The translations under genes were made by a program, and so were the position numbers. Below the pieces are notes generated by a model. That model searched no databases and was not told the origin of the DNA. It saw nothing but the letters and a program-made list of their open reading frames with translations. A stretch of 64,000 nucleotides of DNA from Zoogloea sp041911615. Lineage in GTDB: Bacteria; Pseudomonadota; Gammaproteobacteria; Burkholderiales; Rhodocyclaceae. Below, in pieces: positions 33,359 to 42,986 of the stretch (its first letter is position 1; each line of letters opens with the position of its first letter). Location: NCBI RefSeq assembly GCF_041911615.1, contig NZ_JAYROR010000066.1, forward strand, positions 1 to 64,000, in the 5' to 3' direction.

Positions 33359-34939
33359 ATGGAAGACATTTTAAGACAGCTGTCGGTGACCCTCCGCGGC
33401 ATGTGGCTGTATCGCTGGTGGGGCCTGGCCGCCGCCTGGATTCTCGGTCCCATCGTCGCCGCGGTTGTCTATCTGCTGCCTGACCGCTACGAGTCCTCGG
33501 CCCGCGTCTATGTGGACACCCAGTCGATCCTGAAGCCGCTGATGTCCGGGCTGGCCGTCCAGCCCAACGTCGATCAGCAGATCGGCATCCTGAGCCGCAC
33601 GCTGATCAGCCGTCCGAACGTCGAGAAGCTGATCCGCATGGCCGACCTGGATCTCGCGGCCAAGACCAAGGAAGACCGCGAGACGCTGGTCACCAACGTC
33701 ACCAAGGCGCTGCAGATCCGCGAGGCGGGCCGCGACAACCTCTACACCCTGGCCTACACCGACACAGATCCCGAGCGGGCCAAGCGTGTTGTGCAATCGA
33801 TGGTTTCGATCTTCGTCGAGTCGGGTCTCGGCGACAAGCGCAAGGATTCCGATACTGCGCGGCGCTTCATCGAGGAGCAGATCAAGGCCTACGAGCAGAA
33901 GCTGATCGAAGCCGAGAACCGCCTCAAGGAATACAAGGTGCGCAACATGGGCGTGATCGGCTCGGGCGGCCAGGATTATTTCCGCAAGATGACCGAGGTG
34001 AGCGAGCAGCTCAACCAGGCCAAGCTCGCCCTGCGTGAAGCCGAGAACTCCCGCGATGCCCTCAAGCGCCAGCTCTCTGGCGAGGAGTCGGTGGCCCTGC
34101 CCGAGAAGATGTCTAGCGCGACGCTGGCCTCGGTGCCGGTGCCCGAGCTCGATGGTCGCATCGAGACTCTGAAGAAATCCCTCGACGGCCTGCTGCAGAA
34201 GTACACCGACAAGCATCCTGACGTGGTCGGCACCCGCAAGGTGATCGCCGAGCTCGAGGCCCAGAAAGCCGAGGAGCTGCAGGCCCGTCGCAAGGCGGCG
34301 GCTGCGGCCACCGCATCTGCGGGGGCGGGCGTGGGTTCGTCGGCCAACGTCAATCCGGTGTTCCAGCAGATGCGCCTGTCGCTGGCCGAATCCGAGGCCA
34401 ACGTGGCGTCCCTGCGGGCGCGGGTGTCCGAGTACGAATCCCGACTGCAGCAGCTCGGCGCGGCGTCCCGCACCCTGCCGCAGCTCGAGACCGAATTCAC
34501 CCAGCTCAACCGCGACTACGACATCAACAAGAAGAACTACGACGCACTGGTCTCCCGTCGCGAATCCGCCACGATGGCGGTCGAGATGGGTGCGACCTCC
34601 GGCGTGGCCGACTTCCGCCTGATCGATCCGCCCACTGTCCCGAGCAAGCCTTCCGCTCCGAATCGTCTGCTGTTGATGCCGGCTGCCGGTCTGGCTGCGT
34701 TGCTGTTCGGCGGTCTGGTGTCCTTCCTGATCAGCCAGATCCGGCCGGTCTTCTCGGATACCCAGGTGCTGCGCGAGGTCACGGGCCTGGCCGTGCTCGG
34801 CGCGGTCAGCATGATTGGCGATCCCGATCGCCTGCGCAATCAGCGCCGGGGCAAGGTGGTCTTCCTCGGTGGCGTGGGGGCACTGGTCGGACTGTTTGGC
34901 GCAATGACTGTCTGGCTGTTGCTGGCCAGAATGGGTTAA
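33359..34939 (+). CDS. XrtA-associated chain-length determinant (Wzz/GumC-like)
   Basis: This 526-residue co-polymerase has a membrane helix near each end (about 20-40 and 437-457, plus a further C-terminal one near 500-522) and a long periplasmic coiled coil (about 170-390). The N-terminal Wzz domain includes YESSARVYVDTQSILKPLMSGLAV. It sets polymer length and links polymerase with export. The start ATG 33359 (MEDILRQLSVTLRGMW) is family-typical; a frame opening at 33314 overlaps a hairpin. The cognate kinase is encoded next, so this is the two-gene form of a bacterial tyrosine kinase system. Confidence 0.92.
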   Translation: MEDILRQLSVTLRGMWLYRWWGLAAAWILGPIVAAVVYLLPDRYESSARVYVDTQSILKPLMSGLAVQPNVDQQIGILSRTLISRPNVEKLIRMADLDLAAKTKEDRETLVTNVTKALQIREAGRDNLYTLAYTDTDPERAKRVVQSMVSIFVESGLGDKRKDSDTARRFIEEQIKAYEQKLIEAENRLKEYKVRNMGVIGSGGQDYFRKMTEVSEQLNQAKLALREAENSRDALKRQLSGEESVALPEKMSSATLASVPVPELDGRIETLKKSLDGLLQKYTDKHPDVVGTRKVIAELEAQKAEELQARRKAAAAATASAGAGVGSSANVNPVFQQMRLSLAESEANVASLRARVSEYESRLQQLGAASRTLPQLETEFTQLNRDYDINKKNYDALVSRRESATMAVEMGATSGVADFRLIDPPTVPSKPSAPNRLLLMPAAGLAALLFGGLVSFLISQIRPVFSDTQVLREVTGLAVLGAVSMIGDPDRLRNQRRGKVVFLGGVGALVGLFGAMTVWLLLARMG

Positions 34940-34948
34940 GAGGCGAAC

Positions 34949-35962
34949 ATGAGCATTATTGAAAAAGCAGTCGAGCGACTCGAGCAGCTCCAGAAAGTCA
35001 CCGCCGCTCCGGCGGAAAGCGAAGTTGCCGCCGAGGCGTCGCGCGCGGTCGAGCCCGTTCAGTCCGTAACCCCCGCCGCGCCGGTAGTGTCGGCCTTCGC
35101 CGACCAGCCAGCACGCGTCGAGCCGGTTGTCGTCGAGGCCGCGCCGCAAGCCGCCGAGCCCGCCAGAGCGAAAGCGCCGCAGGCCGCGGGCTCGCCCTCC
35201 AAGTCCATCGAGATCGATCTCGACCGCCTCCAGTCGATCGGCATCGTCACGCCGAACGCGCCGCGTTCGCTGATCGGCGACGAGTTCCGGATCATCAAAC
35301 GGCCGTTGCTGCGCAACGTACAGGGCAAGGGGGCGTCGGCGATCGCCAACGCCAACCTGATCATGATCACGAGTTCGCTGCCCGGCGAGGGCAAGAGCTT
35401 CAGCTCGATCAACCTGGCCATCAGCATGGCCATGGAACTCGACCACACGGTGCTGCTGATTGACGCCGACGTGTCGCGTCCGTCGGTGCTCAACATTCTC
35501 GGCCTGCCGCCGAAGAAGGGCTTGATGGATGTGCTCACCACGCCGGGCACCCAGCTCAGCGACGTGATGCTGAAGACCAACATCGAGAAGCTCAGCCTGC
35601 TGCCGGCCGGGACGCCCCACCCCCGGGCGACCGAACTGCTTGCCAGCGACGCGATGAACAACCTGCTCGAAGAGCTGGCCGTGCGGTATTCCGACCGGAT
35701 CATCGTGTTCGATTCCCCGCCGCTGCTGGTCACCACCGAATCGCGTGTGCTGGCCACCCACATGGGGCAGATCGTGATGGTCGTCGAGTCGAACCGCACG
35801 ACTCAGGCCGCCGTCAAGCAGGCGCTCTCCACCATCGAGAGCTGCCCGGTCAAGCTCATGTTGCTGAACAAGGCCTTGCAGTCCGGTGCCGGCTCCTATG
35901 GCTACGGCTATGGCTATGGTTACGGCTATGGCTACGGCCACGCGCCGAAGGAGAACGCGTGA
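34949..35962 (+). CDS. XrtA-associated tyrosine autokinase (BY-kinase)
   Basis: This 337-residue cytoplasmic kinase has an Ala/Pro-rich N terminus (about 20-85), Walker A SSLPGEGKS (142-150), Walker A' VLLIDADVSRPS (168-179) and Walker B IIVFDSPPLL. The tyrosine cluster is seven Tyr-Gly repeats at 317-330, followed by HAPKENA. Autophosphorylation there, activated by the chain-length protein, controls polymer assembly. It starts 9 bases after the chain-length gene and overlaps the next by GTGA. The perfectly regular Tyr-Gly tail is notable. Confidence 0.93.
   Translation: MSIIEKAVERLEQLQKVTAAPAESEVAAEASRAVEPVQSVTPAAPVVSAFADQPARVEPVVVEAAPQAAEPARAKAPQAAGSPSKSIEIDLDRLQSIGIVTPNAPRSLIGDEFRIIKRPLLRNVQGKGASAIANANLIMITSSLPGEGKSFSSINLAISMAMELDHTVLLIDADVSRPSVLNILGLPPKKGLMDVLTTPGTQLSDVMLKTNIEKLSLLPAGTPHPRATELLASDAMNNLLEELAVRYSDRIIVFDSPPLLVTTESRVLATHMGQIVMVVESNRTTQAAVKQALSTIESCPVKLMLLNKALQSGAGSYGYGYGYGYGYGYGHAPKENA
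35897..35938 (+). repeat. Seven TAYGGY hexamers encoding Tyr-Gly repeats
   Basis: Seven consecutive hexamers of the form TAT/TAC-GGC/GGT encode (Tyr-Gly)7 at the kinase C terminus. Codon choice alternates between TAT and TAC, so the DNA is not perfectly repetitive, yet it could still change in copy number by slippage without shifting frame. Confidence 0.85.
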
Positions 35963-37509
35963 GTTATCCCGCTTCCCGTATCGTGCTGACCACCCGCCGG
36001 CGGCGTCTTGCGCTGGTGTGCGCCGCCCTCGGGCTCGGCGCCACGCCGGCGATCGCCCAGCAGCGCGAGTTCGCCGTTGTTCCCTCCGTTCGTCTGACCG
36101 AGACGGTCACCGACAACGCGCGCCTGGGGCAGAGCTCGTCGGGGACGGAATGGATCACCCAGCTCAATCCGTCCGTCCGAGTCGATGCCAAGTCGGCGCG
36201 CATCGACGGTCAGATGACCCTCGGCATGAACTCGGCGATGTACGCCAACGGCACCCAGCCGAACACCAACCAGTTGTTGCTCAACGGTAACGGCAAGCTC
36301 ACGGCCTGGGAAAATCACGGTTTCATCGATCTGTTCGGTTCCATTTCCCGCCAGCCCACCTACGCCTTCCAGCCCCAGGGCACGGGGGGCGTGACCGGTA
36401 CCAGCAACCTCTCCGAGGTCAAGCTGTTCACCGTCAGCCCCTACCTCAAGGGGCGCTTCGGCAGCACCGGCACGGTGGAGGCGCGTTACTCCATGAGCGA
36501 CATGGAGTCGAATTCGACCGCGGTGTCGCGCAATCTCACCGACACGTGGTCGCTGACGGCCAGCGATCCGTATGCGCTGGGTCGGCTCGGGTGGGATTTC
36601 AATTACCGAGACAGCCACACCGAAAGCACCAACCGGCGCGACATCGACCATACCTCGTTGCGTTTCGGCGGTACCTTCGCGGTCGATCCCCAGCTCATGC
36701 TGCGGGTCATCGGTGGTAGCGAAACCAGCAATTACACCTCGGCCGACACGACCACCAAGACCATCTATGGCGGTGGCGGCGACTGGCGGATCAGCCCGTT
36801 CACCACCTTCAAGGGTACCGTCGAACACCGCTTCTTCGGCACGGGCTACGATCTGTCCTTCGAGCATCGGGGCCCCCAACTGGCTGTCCAGGCCAGCTAC
36901 AGCCGCGACGTCAGCTCCCTGGGGCAGAGCCTGCAGGGCGCCACCAGTCAGTTCGATCGGCTGATGGCGCACCCGGCGCTGGTTGCGTCCTTCCCGAATC
37001 CGAGTGTCCGTGCGGCGTTCATCACGCAGAACTACGCGACGCTGCTCAGCATGTTCCCTGGCACGACGGACCTGACGAACGGGTTTTACCTCGACCGTCG
37101 CCTGCAGCTCAGCGTGACCTTCATCGGTGCCCGCAATTCACTGACCTTCACGGGATTCCGCACCGAGCGCACGCCGCTGACCGAGAGTTCGTTCTCCCTG
37201 TCGCCCACCACCTCGACGACCAGCAATTACACCACCACCGGCGGTACCGCCACGGTCCAGCACAAGCTCACGCCGATCACTTCCGCCAATCTGTCGCTGA
37301 CGGCGATGCGTAGCGAAACCGGCCAGGCCACGGTGTCCGGCACCGCGACGGGCCCGGTCTCGGCGCGCTCGCGCATGATCACCGCCGGTCTGACGACCAA
37401 CTTCACGCCCAAGACGACGGGCTCGCTGAGCATCCGCAACAGCCACGGCTCCGGTAGCACCTCCTACACCGAGAACGCGCTGTACGGCACCGTCCTCTAC
37501 CAATTCTGA
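35959..37509 (+). CDS. XrtA/PEP-CTERM-associated outer-membrane beta-barrel protein
   Basis: This 516-residue protein has a signal peptide ending near AIA (residue 33) and a body rich in Thr, Ser and aromatic residues in alternating strands, ending in LYGTVLYQF with the terminal Phe of a barrel. It matches the PEP-CTERM-system-associated outer-membrane family found beside the kinase and ATPase genes. It may be the outer-membrane pore for the polymer, but direct evidence is lacking. The start is GTG 35959, with AAGGAG immediately upstream and four bases overlapping the kinase gene. Confidence 0.85.
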   Translation: MSYPASRIVLTTRRRRLALVCAALGLGATPAIAQQREFAVVPSVRLTETVTDNARLGQSSSGTEWITQLNPSVRVDAKSARIDGQMTLGMNSAMYANGTQPNTNQLLLNGNGKLTAWENHGFIDLFGSISRQPTYAFQPQGTGGVTGTSNLSEVKLFTVSPYLKGRFGSTGTVEARYSMSDMESNSTAVSRNLTDTWSLTASDPYALGRLGWDFNYRDSHTESTNRRDIDHTSLRFGGTFAVDPQLMLRVIGGSETSNYTSADTTTKTIYGGGGDWRISPFTTFKGTVEHRFFGTGYDLSFEHRGPQLAVQASYSRDVSSLGQSLQGATSQFDRLMAHPALVASFPNPSVRAAFITQNYATLLSMFPGTTDLTNGFYLDRRLQLSVTFIGARNSLTFTGFRTERTPLTESSFSLSPTTSTTSNYTTTGGTATVQHKLTPITSANLSLTAMRSETGQATVSGTATGPVSARSRMITAGLTTNFTPKTTGSLSIRNSHGSGSTSYTENALYGTVLYQF

Positions 37510-37516
37510 GCACGTC

Positions 37517-38608
37517 ATGTACGAAGCCTATTTCGGTTTGCGGGGCAAGCCCTTCCAGCTTAATCCGGACCCTTCATTTTTCTACGGCAGCCGTGGCCAC
37601 CGCCGCGCGATGGCCTACCTCGAGTACGGCCTGCACCAGAACGAAGGCTTCATCGTCATCACCGGTGAAGTCGGCGCGGGCAAGACGCTGCTGGTGCGCA
37701 GCCTGCTCGAAAAGCTCGACTCCAAGAAGATCGTTGCCGCCAATCTGGTGAGCACCCAGATCGACGCCGACGACATCCTGCGTCTCGTGGCCGCTTCGTT
37801 CGGCATCCCGAGCAAGCATCTGTCCAAGAGCGACCTGCTGCTGGCCATCGAGGCCTTCCTGGTCAGCACCACGGCCGCCGGCAAGCGCGCGCTGCTGATC
37901 GTCGACGAAGCCCAGAACCTCACGCCGAAGGCCGTCGAGGAGCTGCGGATGCTCTCCAATTTCCAGCTCGAAGATCACGCGCTGCTGCAGAGCTTCCTGG
38001 TCGGCCAGCCGGAATTCCGGGCCATCATGCAGAGCCCGGAGATGGTCCAGTTGCGCCAGCGGGTCATCGCCTCCTATCACCTCGGTCCGCTCGACCTGCA
38101 GGAAACCCATGCGTACGTCGAGCACCGCCTCGCCTGCGTCGGCTGGAAGGGCAATCCGACCTTCGACCAGGATGCGATGCGCGAGATCTACAACGTGAGC
38201 CAGGGGATTCCGCGCCGCATCAACGCCGTGTGCGATCGCATCATGCTGGCCGCGTTCCTCGGTGAGCAGCGTCGGGTCGGCGCCGAGCTGGTCAATCAGA
38301 TCGTCTCTGAGATGCGTGAGGAGCAGGTGACACCCACCGGCACCGGCGATGTCGACGCGACGATTGGCGCCGCTCCCGCCGCCAGCCAGGCCGCGGAGAG
38401 TCTCGATCTGCAGCGCCTGCTGGCCAACCCCGAGGCCGCCAAGCTGCTGGCCAATGCCGGTCCGTCCTTCGACATGACCCGTTTCGACGAGCGCCTGGCG
38501 CTCCTCGAACGCACGCTGTCGACCACCCTGAATACCCTCGGCCAGCTGCTCAAGTCTGCCCAGGAGCAGGGCGGCGCTCAGGCCGAAGGCGGAGCCGCCG
38601 CAAAATGA
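37517..38608 (+). CDS. XrtA-associated AAA ATPase
   Basis: This 363-residue ATPase is related to GspA/ExeA. It begins MYEAYFGLRGKPFQLNPDPSFFYGSRGHRRA, typical of the family, with Walker A GEVGAGKT (50-57), Walker B LLIVDEAQNL and a sensor region with RQRVIASYHLGPL. The C-terminal part (about 270-363) is less conserved. It starts 7 bases after the barrel gene and overlaps the deacetylase by ATGA. Its exact job in exopolysaccharide assembly is unknown. Confidence 0.92.
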   Translation: MYEAYFGLRGKPFQLNPDPSFFYGSRGHRRAMAYLEYGLHQNEGFIVITGEVGAGKTLLVRSLLEKLDSKKIVAANLVSTQIDADDILRLVAASFGIPSKHLSKSDLLLAIEAFLVSTTAAGKRALLIVDEAQNLTPKAVEELRMLSNFQLEDHALLQSFLVGQPEFRAIMQSPEMVQLRQRVIASYHLGPLDLQETHAYVEHRLACVGWKGNPTFDQDAMREIYNVSQGIPRRINAVCDRIMLAAFLGEQRRVGAELVNQIVSEMREEQVTPTGTGDVDATIGAAPAASQAAESLDLQRLLANPEAAKLLANAGPSFDMTRFDERLALLERTLSTTLNTLGQLLKSAQEQGGAQAEGGAAAK

Positions 38609-39477
38609 CTGCCCCCAAGAAGCGCGATGGCAAAGCCATCGTGAATGCGCTGACCATCGACGTCGAAGACTACTTCCAGGTCTCCGCGTTGGCTCCGCAC
38701 TTCCCGAAGGAAAGCTGGAACGACACGCCGTGCCGCGTCGAGCGCAACGTTCATCGGATTCTCGAGCTGCTGCATCGCCACGAGGCCAAGGGGACGTTCT
38801 TCACCCTCGGCTGGGTGGCCGAGCGCTATCCCAAGCTGATCCGCCTGATCGCGATGGAAGGCCACGAGATCGCCAGCCATGGCTATGGCCACCAGCGCGC
38901 CAGCGAGCAGACGCCCGAAGCCTTCCTCGCCGACATCCAACTGGCGAAGGCGGTACTGGAGGACATCTCCGACTGCGAGGTGAAGGGCTACCGGGCGCCG
39001 AGCTTTTCGGTGGGCTTGTCCAATCCATGGGCCCACGGCTGCATCGAGTCGGCCGGCTACACGTACAGCTCCAGCGTCTATCCGGTCAAGCACGATCATT
39101 ATGGGGTGCCGAACGCGCCGCGTTTTCCGTACGCGGTCGGCAAGGCCCTGGTTGAAATCCCGATCACCACGGTACGTCGCTTCGGCCGCAACTGGCCGGT
39201 GGGTGGGGGGGGCTATTTCCGTCTGCTGCCCTATCCGGTGTCGGCCTGGGGCATCCGCAAGGTCAACGAAGAAGACCGGCGTCCGGCGATCTTCTATTTT
39301 CACCCGTGGGAAATCGACCCCGAGCAGCCGGTCGTCAAGGAAGCGAGCGCCAAGACCCGTTTCCGGCATTACGTCAATCTGGCGCACACCGAGGCGCGTC
39401 TGGCCCGTCTTCTTCAGGATTTTTCCTGGGGGCGGATGGACGACGTGTTCCTCCCCGCGCTTCAAACCTCAGTCTAA
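38605..39477 (+). CDS. XrtA-system polysaccharide deacetylase
   Basis: This 290-residue NodB-fold enzyme has the metal site motifs TIDVEDYFQ (N-terminal Asp-Asp pair) and HEIASHGYGHQ (His triad region), then GYRAPSFSV and the C-terminal FYFHPWEID. It should remove N-acetyl groups from the polymer or its precursor. No signal peptide is visible, suggesting cytoplasmic action or action on lipid-linked precursors. The ATGA overlap couples it to the ATPase gene. Confidence 0.92.
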   Translation: MTAPKKRDGKAIVNALTIDVEDYFQVSALAPHFPKESWNDTPCRVERNVHRILELLHRHEAKGTFFTLGWVAERYPKLIRLIAMEGHEIASHGYGHQRASEQTPEAFLADIQLAKAVLEDISDCEVKGYRAPSFSVGLSNPWAHGCIESAGYTYSSSVYPVKHDHYGVPNAPRFPYAVGKALVEIPITTVRRFGRNWPVGGGGYFRLLPYPVSAWGIRKVNEEDRRPAIFYFHPWEIDPEQPVVKEASAKTRFRHYVNLAHTEARLARLLQDFSWGRMDDVFLPALQTSV

Positions 39478-39487
39478 GGTTCCGGGA

Positions 39488-40525
39488 ATGGTTTCTGTAG
39501 TTAAAGTACGCCCGTTTGTGGCGGGGGATTCTGCGCGCTGGAATGAATTCGTTTTCGCCTGCCCGGATGCCACTTTCTTTCACCGTATCGAATGGCGCGG
39601 GATCATGGAAACGGTGTTCCGCCACCGCACCCATTACCTGCTGGCCGAGCGTGACGGGCAGATCGTCGCGGTGTTGCCGCTCGTGGAGGTCAAGAGCCGC
39701 CTTTTCGGTCATGCGATGACGTCGCTGCCGTTTGCCGTCTATGGCGGCGTGGCGGGCAGCGATGCCGACGCCGTGGCGGCCCTCGAAGCCGAGGCCGACG
39801 CCTTGTCGCGCAAGGCCGGCGTGCAGCACCTGGAATACCGCAATCTGCGCGCCCGCCATGCCGACTGGCCGCATCAGGACCTCTACGTCACCTTCCGCAA
39901 GGAGATCCTGGCGGACGAAGAGGCCAACATGGCGGCGATTCCCCGCAAGCAGCGGGCGATGGTGCGCAAGGGCATCAAGAACGGGCTGGTGAGCCAGATC
40001 GACGCCAATTGCGACCGTTTTTTCGCGCTGTATTCCGACAACGTGCTGCGGCACGGCACCCCGGCGCTGCCGAAACACTTCTTTGAAACGCTGATGAAGG
40101 TTTTCGGGCAGGATTGCGAGGTCATGACCGTCTCATCGCCCGAAGGCAAACCCCTCTCCACCGTTCTGACCTTCTACTTCCGCGACGAGGTGCTCCCGTA
40201 CTATGCCGGCGACGATCTGGCCGCCCGCGAACTCGCCGCCAACGATTTCAAATACTGGGAGCTGATGCGCCGGGCGTGCGCCAAGGGCTACCGCATCTTC
40301 GACTACGGCCGCAGCAAGATCGGCACCGGCCCCTACAGCTTCAAGAAGAACTGGGGATTCGAGCCGATGCCCCTGTCGTACGAGTACCGGCTCTACAAGC
40401 GCGACGCCATTCCCCAGAACAACCCGATGAACCCCAAGTATCGCGCCTTCATCGCGATGTGGCGGCGTCTGCCCCTCGCTGTCGCCAACACCATCGGGCC
40501 GCACATCGTCCGCAACCTGGGGTGA
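39488..40525 (+). CDS. XrtA-system FemAB-like acyltransferase
   Basis: This 345-residue protein belongs to the PEP-CTERM-associated FemAB group with a GNAT-type fold. Telling segments are FACPDATFFHRIEWRGIME, AIPRKQRAMVRKGIKNGL and IFDYGRSKIGTGPYSFKKNWGFEP. FemAB-type enzymes transfer aminoacyl groups from tRNA in cell-wall synthesis; here an amino-acid decoration of the polymer is a guess. ATG 39488 is chosen (AAGG upstream); the frame is open from 39101 but that part overlaps the deacetylase. Confidence 0.9.
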   Translation: MVSVVKVRPFVAGDSARWNEFVFACPDATFFHRIEWRGIMETVFRHRTHYLLAERDGQIVAVLPLVEVKSRLFGHAMTSLPFAVYGGVAGSDADAVAALEAEADALSRKAGVQHLEYRNLRARHADWPHQDLYVTFRKEILADEEANMAAIPRKQRAMVRKGIKNGLVSQIDANCDRFFALYSDNVLRHGTPALPKHFFETLMKVFGQDCEVMTVSSPEGKPLSTVLTFYFRDEVLPYYAGDDLAARELAANDFKYWELMRRACAKGYRIFDYGRSKIGTGPYSFKKNWGFEPMPLSYEYRLYKRDAIPQNNPMNPKYRAFIAMWRRLPLAVANTIGPHIVRNLG

Positions 40526-40528
40526 CCG

Positions 40529-41743
40529 GTGGCTGACGATCGCACTCCGCTTCTTTATCTGGTTCATCGCATTCCGTATCCGCCCAACAAGGGCGACAAG
40601 GTGCGATCGTTCAATATCCTGCGCCAGCTGGCCAAGCGGCATCGGATCTTTCTCGGCACCTTCGTCGATCACCCCGACGACGTCCAGTACATCGACAAGC
40701 TCGCCGAGTGGTGCGAAGAGCACCGTGTGATCCGTCTCGACCCGCGCAAGGCGAAGGTCGCCAGCCTGCGCGGCCTGCTCACCGGCGAAGCGCTGAGCGT
40801 GCCGTACTACCGCAGCGCCGAGCTCGCCGGTTGGGTGGCGGACGTGGTGGCGCGCGCGGGCATCCGCGAAGCGGTGGCGTTCTCGGGGCCGATGGCCCAA
40901 TACCTCGACGTGCCGGGTTTGACGCGCCGGGTCATCGATTTCTGCGACCTCGACTCCGCCAAATGGACCCAGTACGCTGGTGATCACCGCTGGCCGATGT
41001 CCTGGCTGTATCGCCGCGAAGGCCGTGCGCTGCTCGCGTTCGAGCGCAAGGCCGCAGCCCGCAGCGACGCCAGCGTCTTCGTGACCGAGGCCGAGGCCGA
41101 TCTGTTCCGTCACGCGGCACCGGAGCTGGCGCCCAAGGTCAGCGCGATGCAGAACGGCGTCGACGCCGATTTCTTCTCGCCCGACAACGGCGGCACCCGT
41201 CCCTATCCGCCCGGCGGGCCGGTGGTGGTCTTCACCGGCGCAATGGACTATTGGCCCAACATCGATGCGGTGGTGTGGTTTGCCGGCGAACTGCTGCCGA
41301 AGATCCGGGCCCAGGTGCCCGACGTGCGCTTCTGGATCGTCGGCATGAATCCGGCGCCCGCCGTCCAGGCGCTGGCGGGGGAGGGCGTGGTGGTAACCGG
41401 TACGGTGCCGGACGTGCGTCCTTACCTGGCCCACGCCGACGTGATCGTCGCGCCGCTGCGCATTGCCCGCGGCATCCAGAACAAGGTCCTCGAGGCGATG
41501 GCGATGGCGCAGCCGGTCGTGATTTCCTCGGCACCTGCCACGGGACTGGAGGCCCGCTCAGGCCATGACTGTGAGATTGCCCACAGTGGTGACGAATTCG
41601 TTTCGCGTACTGTCGCGCTGTTGGCTGATGTAACATTGCGCCGCACCATGGGACATGCCGCGCGGGAGACCGTGCTGCGCCGCTACAGCTGGTCGGCCCA
41701 TCTGGCAGCCCTCGAAAATCTGCTCGGCGAGCCCGTCCGTTGA
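40529..41743 (+). CDS. XrtA-system glycosyltransferase (sugar transferase, STP1 type)
   Basis: This 404-residue GT-B enzyme starts at GTG 40529 with LLYLVHRIPYPPNKGDKVRSFNILRQL, the hallmark of the first PEP-CTERM/EpsH1-type sugar transferase. The acceptor domain has DFCDLDSAKWTQYA; the donor domain has VVFTGAMDYWPNIDAVVWFA and IARGIQNKVLEAMAMAQPVV with the catalytic-site Glu. It adds a sugar to the lipid-linked repeat unit in the cytoplasm. It begins 3 bases after the FemAB gene. Confidence 0.92.
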   Translation: MADDRTPLLYLVHRIPYPPNKGDKVRSFNILRQLAKRHRIFLGTFVDHPDDVQYIDKLAEWCEEHRVIRLDPRKAKVASLRGLLTGEALSVPYYRSAELAGWVADVVARAGIREAVAFSGPMAQYLDVPGLTRRVIDFCDLDSAKWTQYAGDHRWPMSWLYRREGRALLAFERKAAARSDASVFVTEAEADLFRHAAPELAPKVSAMQNGVDADFFSPDNGGTRPYPPGGPVVVFTGAMDYWPNIDAVVWFAGELLPKIRAQVPDVRFWIVGMNPAPAVQALAGEGVVVTGTVPDVRPYLAHADVIVAPLRIARGIQNKVLEAMAMAQPVVISSAPATGLEARSGHDCEIAHSGDEFVSRTVALLADVTLRRTMGHAARETVLRRYSWSAHLAALENLLGEPVR

Positions 41744-41780
41744 GCCGTTCGCACGACGCGTACCCGATACCCGAAAGCCC

Positions 41781-42971
41781 ATGAACGATTCCCGCCCCCT
41801 GGTGATGCACGTTGTTTACAGCTTTGACGTCGGCGGGCTGGAAAACGGGATCGTGAACCTGGTCAACCGGATGCCGCCCGAGCGCTTCCGCCACATGATC
41901 GTGGCGCTGACCCGCTGCGTGCCCAGCTTCTGCGAGCGCATCACGCGCAGCGACGTGCAATTCCTGTCCCTCGAGAAAGGGGCGGGGCACGGCGCGCGGC
42001 TCTATCCGCGCCTTTATCGCCTGTTCCGCGAGCATCGCCCGGCCATCGTCCACACCCGCAACCTGGCGGCCCTTGAAATGGTGGTCCCGGCCTGGCTCGC
42101 CGGTGTGCCGGTGCGCGTGCACGGCGAGCACGGCTGGGACGCCTCCGACCTCGAGGGCACCAGCCGCAAGTTCCAGCTCGTCCGCAAGGTTTACTCGCCC
42201 TTCGTGTCGGCCTACGTGGCCTTGTCACGGCGGATCGAGCACTACCTCACCGGCAAAGTCGGTGTGCGCGCCAGCCGGGTCAAGCGAATCTGCAATGGCG
42301 TCGATACCGCCCGGTTCGCGCCGGTGGCGAAGCGTGCCGAGATTCCGGGGTCGCCCTTCAACGATCCGGGGCTCGTGGTCTTCGGCGCGGTCGGACGGCT
42401 GCAGGCGGTCAAGGACCACGCCAACCTGATTCGCGCCTTCGGCCAGCTGGTGCACGGCAGTCCCGACGCGGCGCGGCGCGCGCGGCTGATGATCGTCGGC
42501 GGCGGGCCGCTCCACGCGAGCCTGCAGGCGCTCGTCTCGGCCGAAGGGCTCGACGACTACGTCTGGCTTGCCGGCGAACAGGCCAACGTGCCGCTGATGA
42601 ACAGCGGCATGAACGTCTTCGTGCTGCCGTCCCTCGCCGAGGGTATTTCCAATACCTTGCTCGAGGCGATGGCCTCGGGCCTGCCAGTCGTCGCGACCCA
42701 CGTGGGTGGCAATGCCGAGCTGGTCGTCGAAGGTCAGACCGGCCTGCTCGTGCCCTCGGCCGATCCGGCTGCACTGGCCGGGGCCATGGCGGCGCTGCTG
42801 GCTCATCCCCAGCGCGCCGCAGCCTTCGGGCGGGCCGGTCGCGAGCGGGTCTGTGCCCAGTTCAGTCTCGATGCGATGGTTGCTGACTACCTGTCGCTTT
42901 ACGAATCGCGCCTGCGGGCGTCCGCGCCCGGCACCGGGCCTGCCATCCAATCCAGAAACGCCCTTCGCTGA
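41781..42971 (+). CDS. XrtA-system glycosyltransferase (sugar transferase, STP2 type)
   Basis: This 396-residue GT4 enzyme begins VMHVVYSFDVGGLENGIVNLVNRM, the family start. It has HGEHGWDASDLEGTSRK in the acceptor domain and the donor motif FVLPSLAEGISNTLLEAMASGLPVVAT with the E-x7-E pattern. It extends the polymer repeat unit. ATG 41781 has no strong ribosome site but gives the expected N terminus; upstream frame 41655-41780 overlaps the preceding gene. Confidence 0.92.
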   Translation: MNDSRPLVMHVVYSFDVGGLENGIVNLVNRMPPERFRHMIVALTRCVPSFCERITRSDVQFLSLEKGAGHGARLYPRLYRLFREHRPAIVHTRNLAALEMVVPAWLAGVPVRVHGEHGWDASDLEGTSRKFQLVRKVYSPFVSAYVALSRRIEHYLTGKVGVRASRVKRICNGVDTARFAPVAKRAEIPGSPFNDPGLVVFGAVGRLQAVKDHANLIRAFGQLVHGSPDAARRARLMIVGGGPLHASLQALVSAEGLDDYVWLAGEQANVPLMNSGMNVFVLPSLAEGISNTLLEAMASGLPVVATHVGGNAELVVEGQTGLLVPSADPAALAGAMAALLAHPQRAAAFGRAGRERVCAQFSLDAMVADYLSLYESRLRASAPGTGPAIQSRNALR

Positions 42972-42986
42972 AAGTAGAGAAATTCC

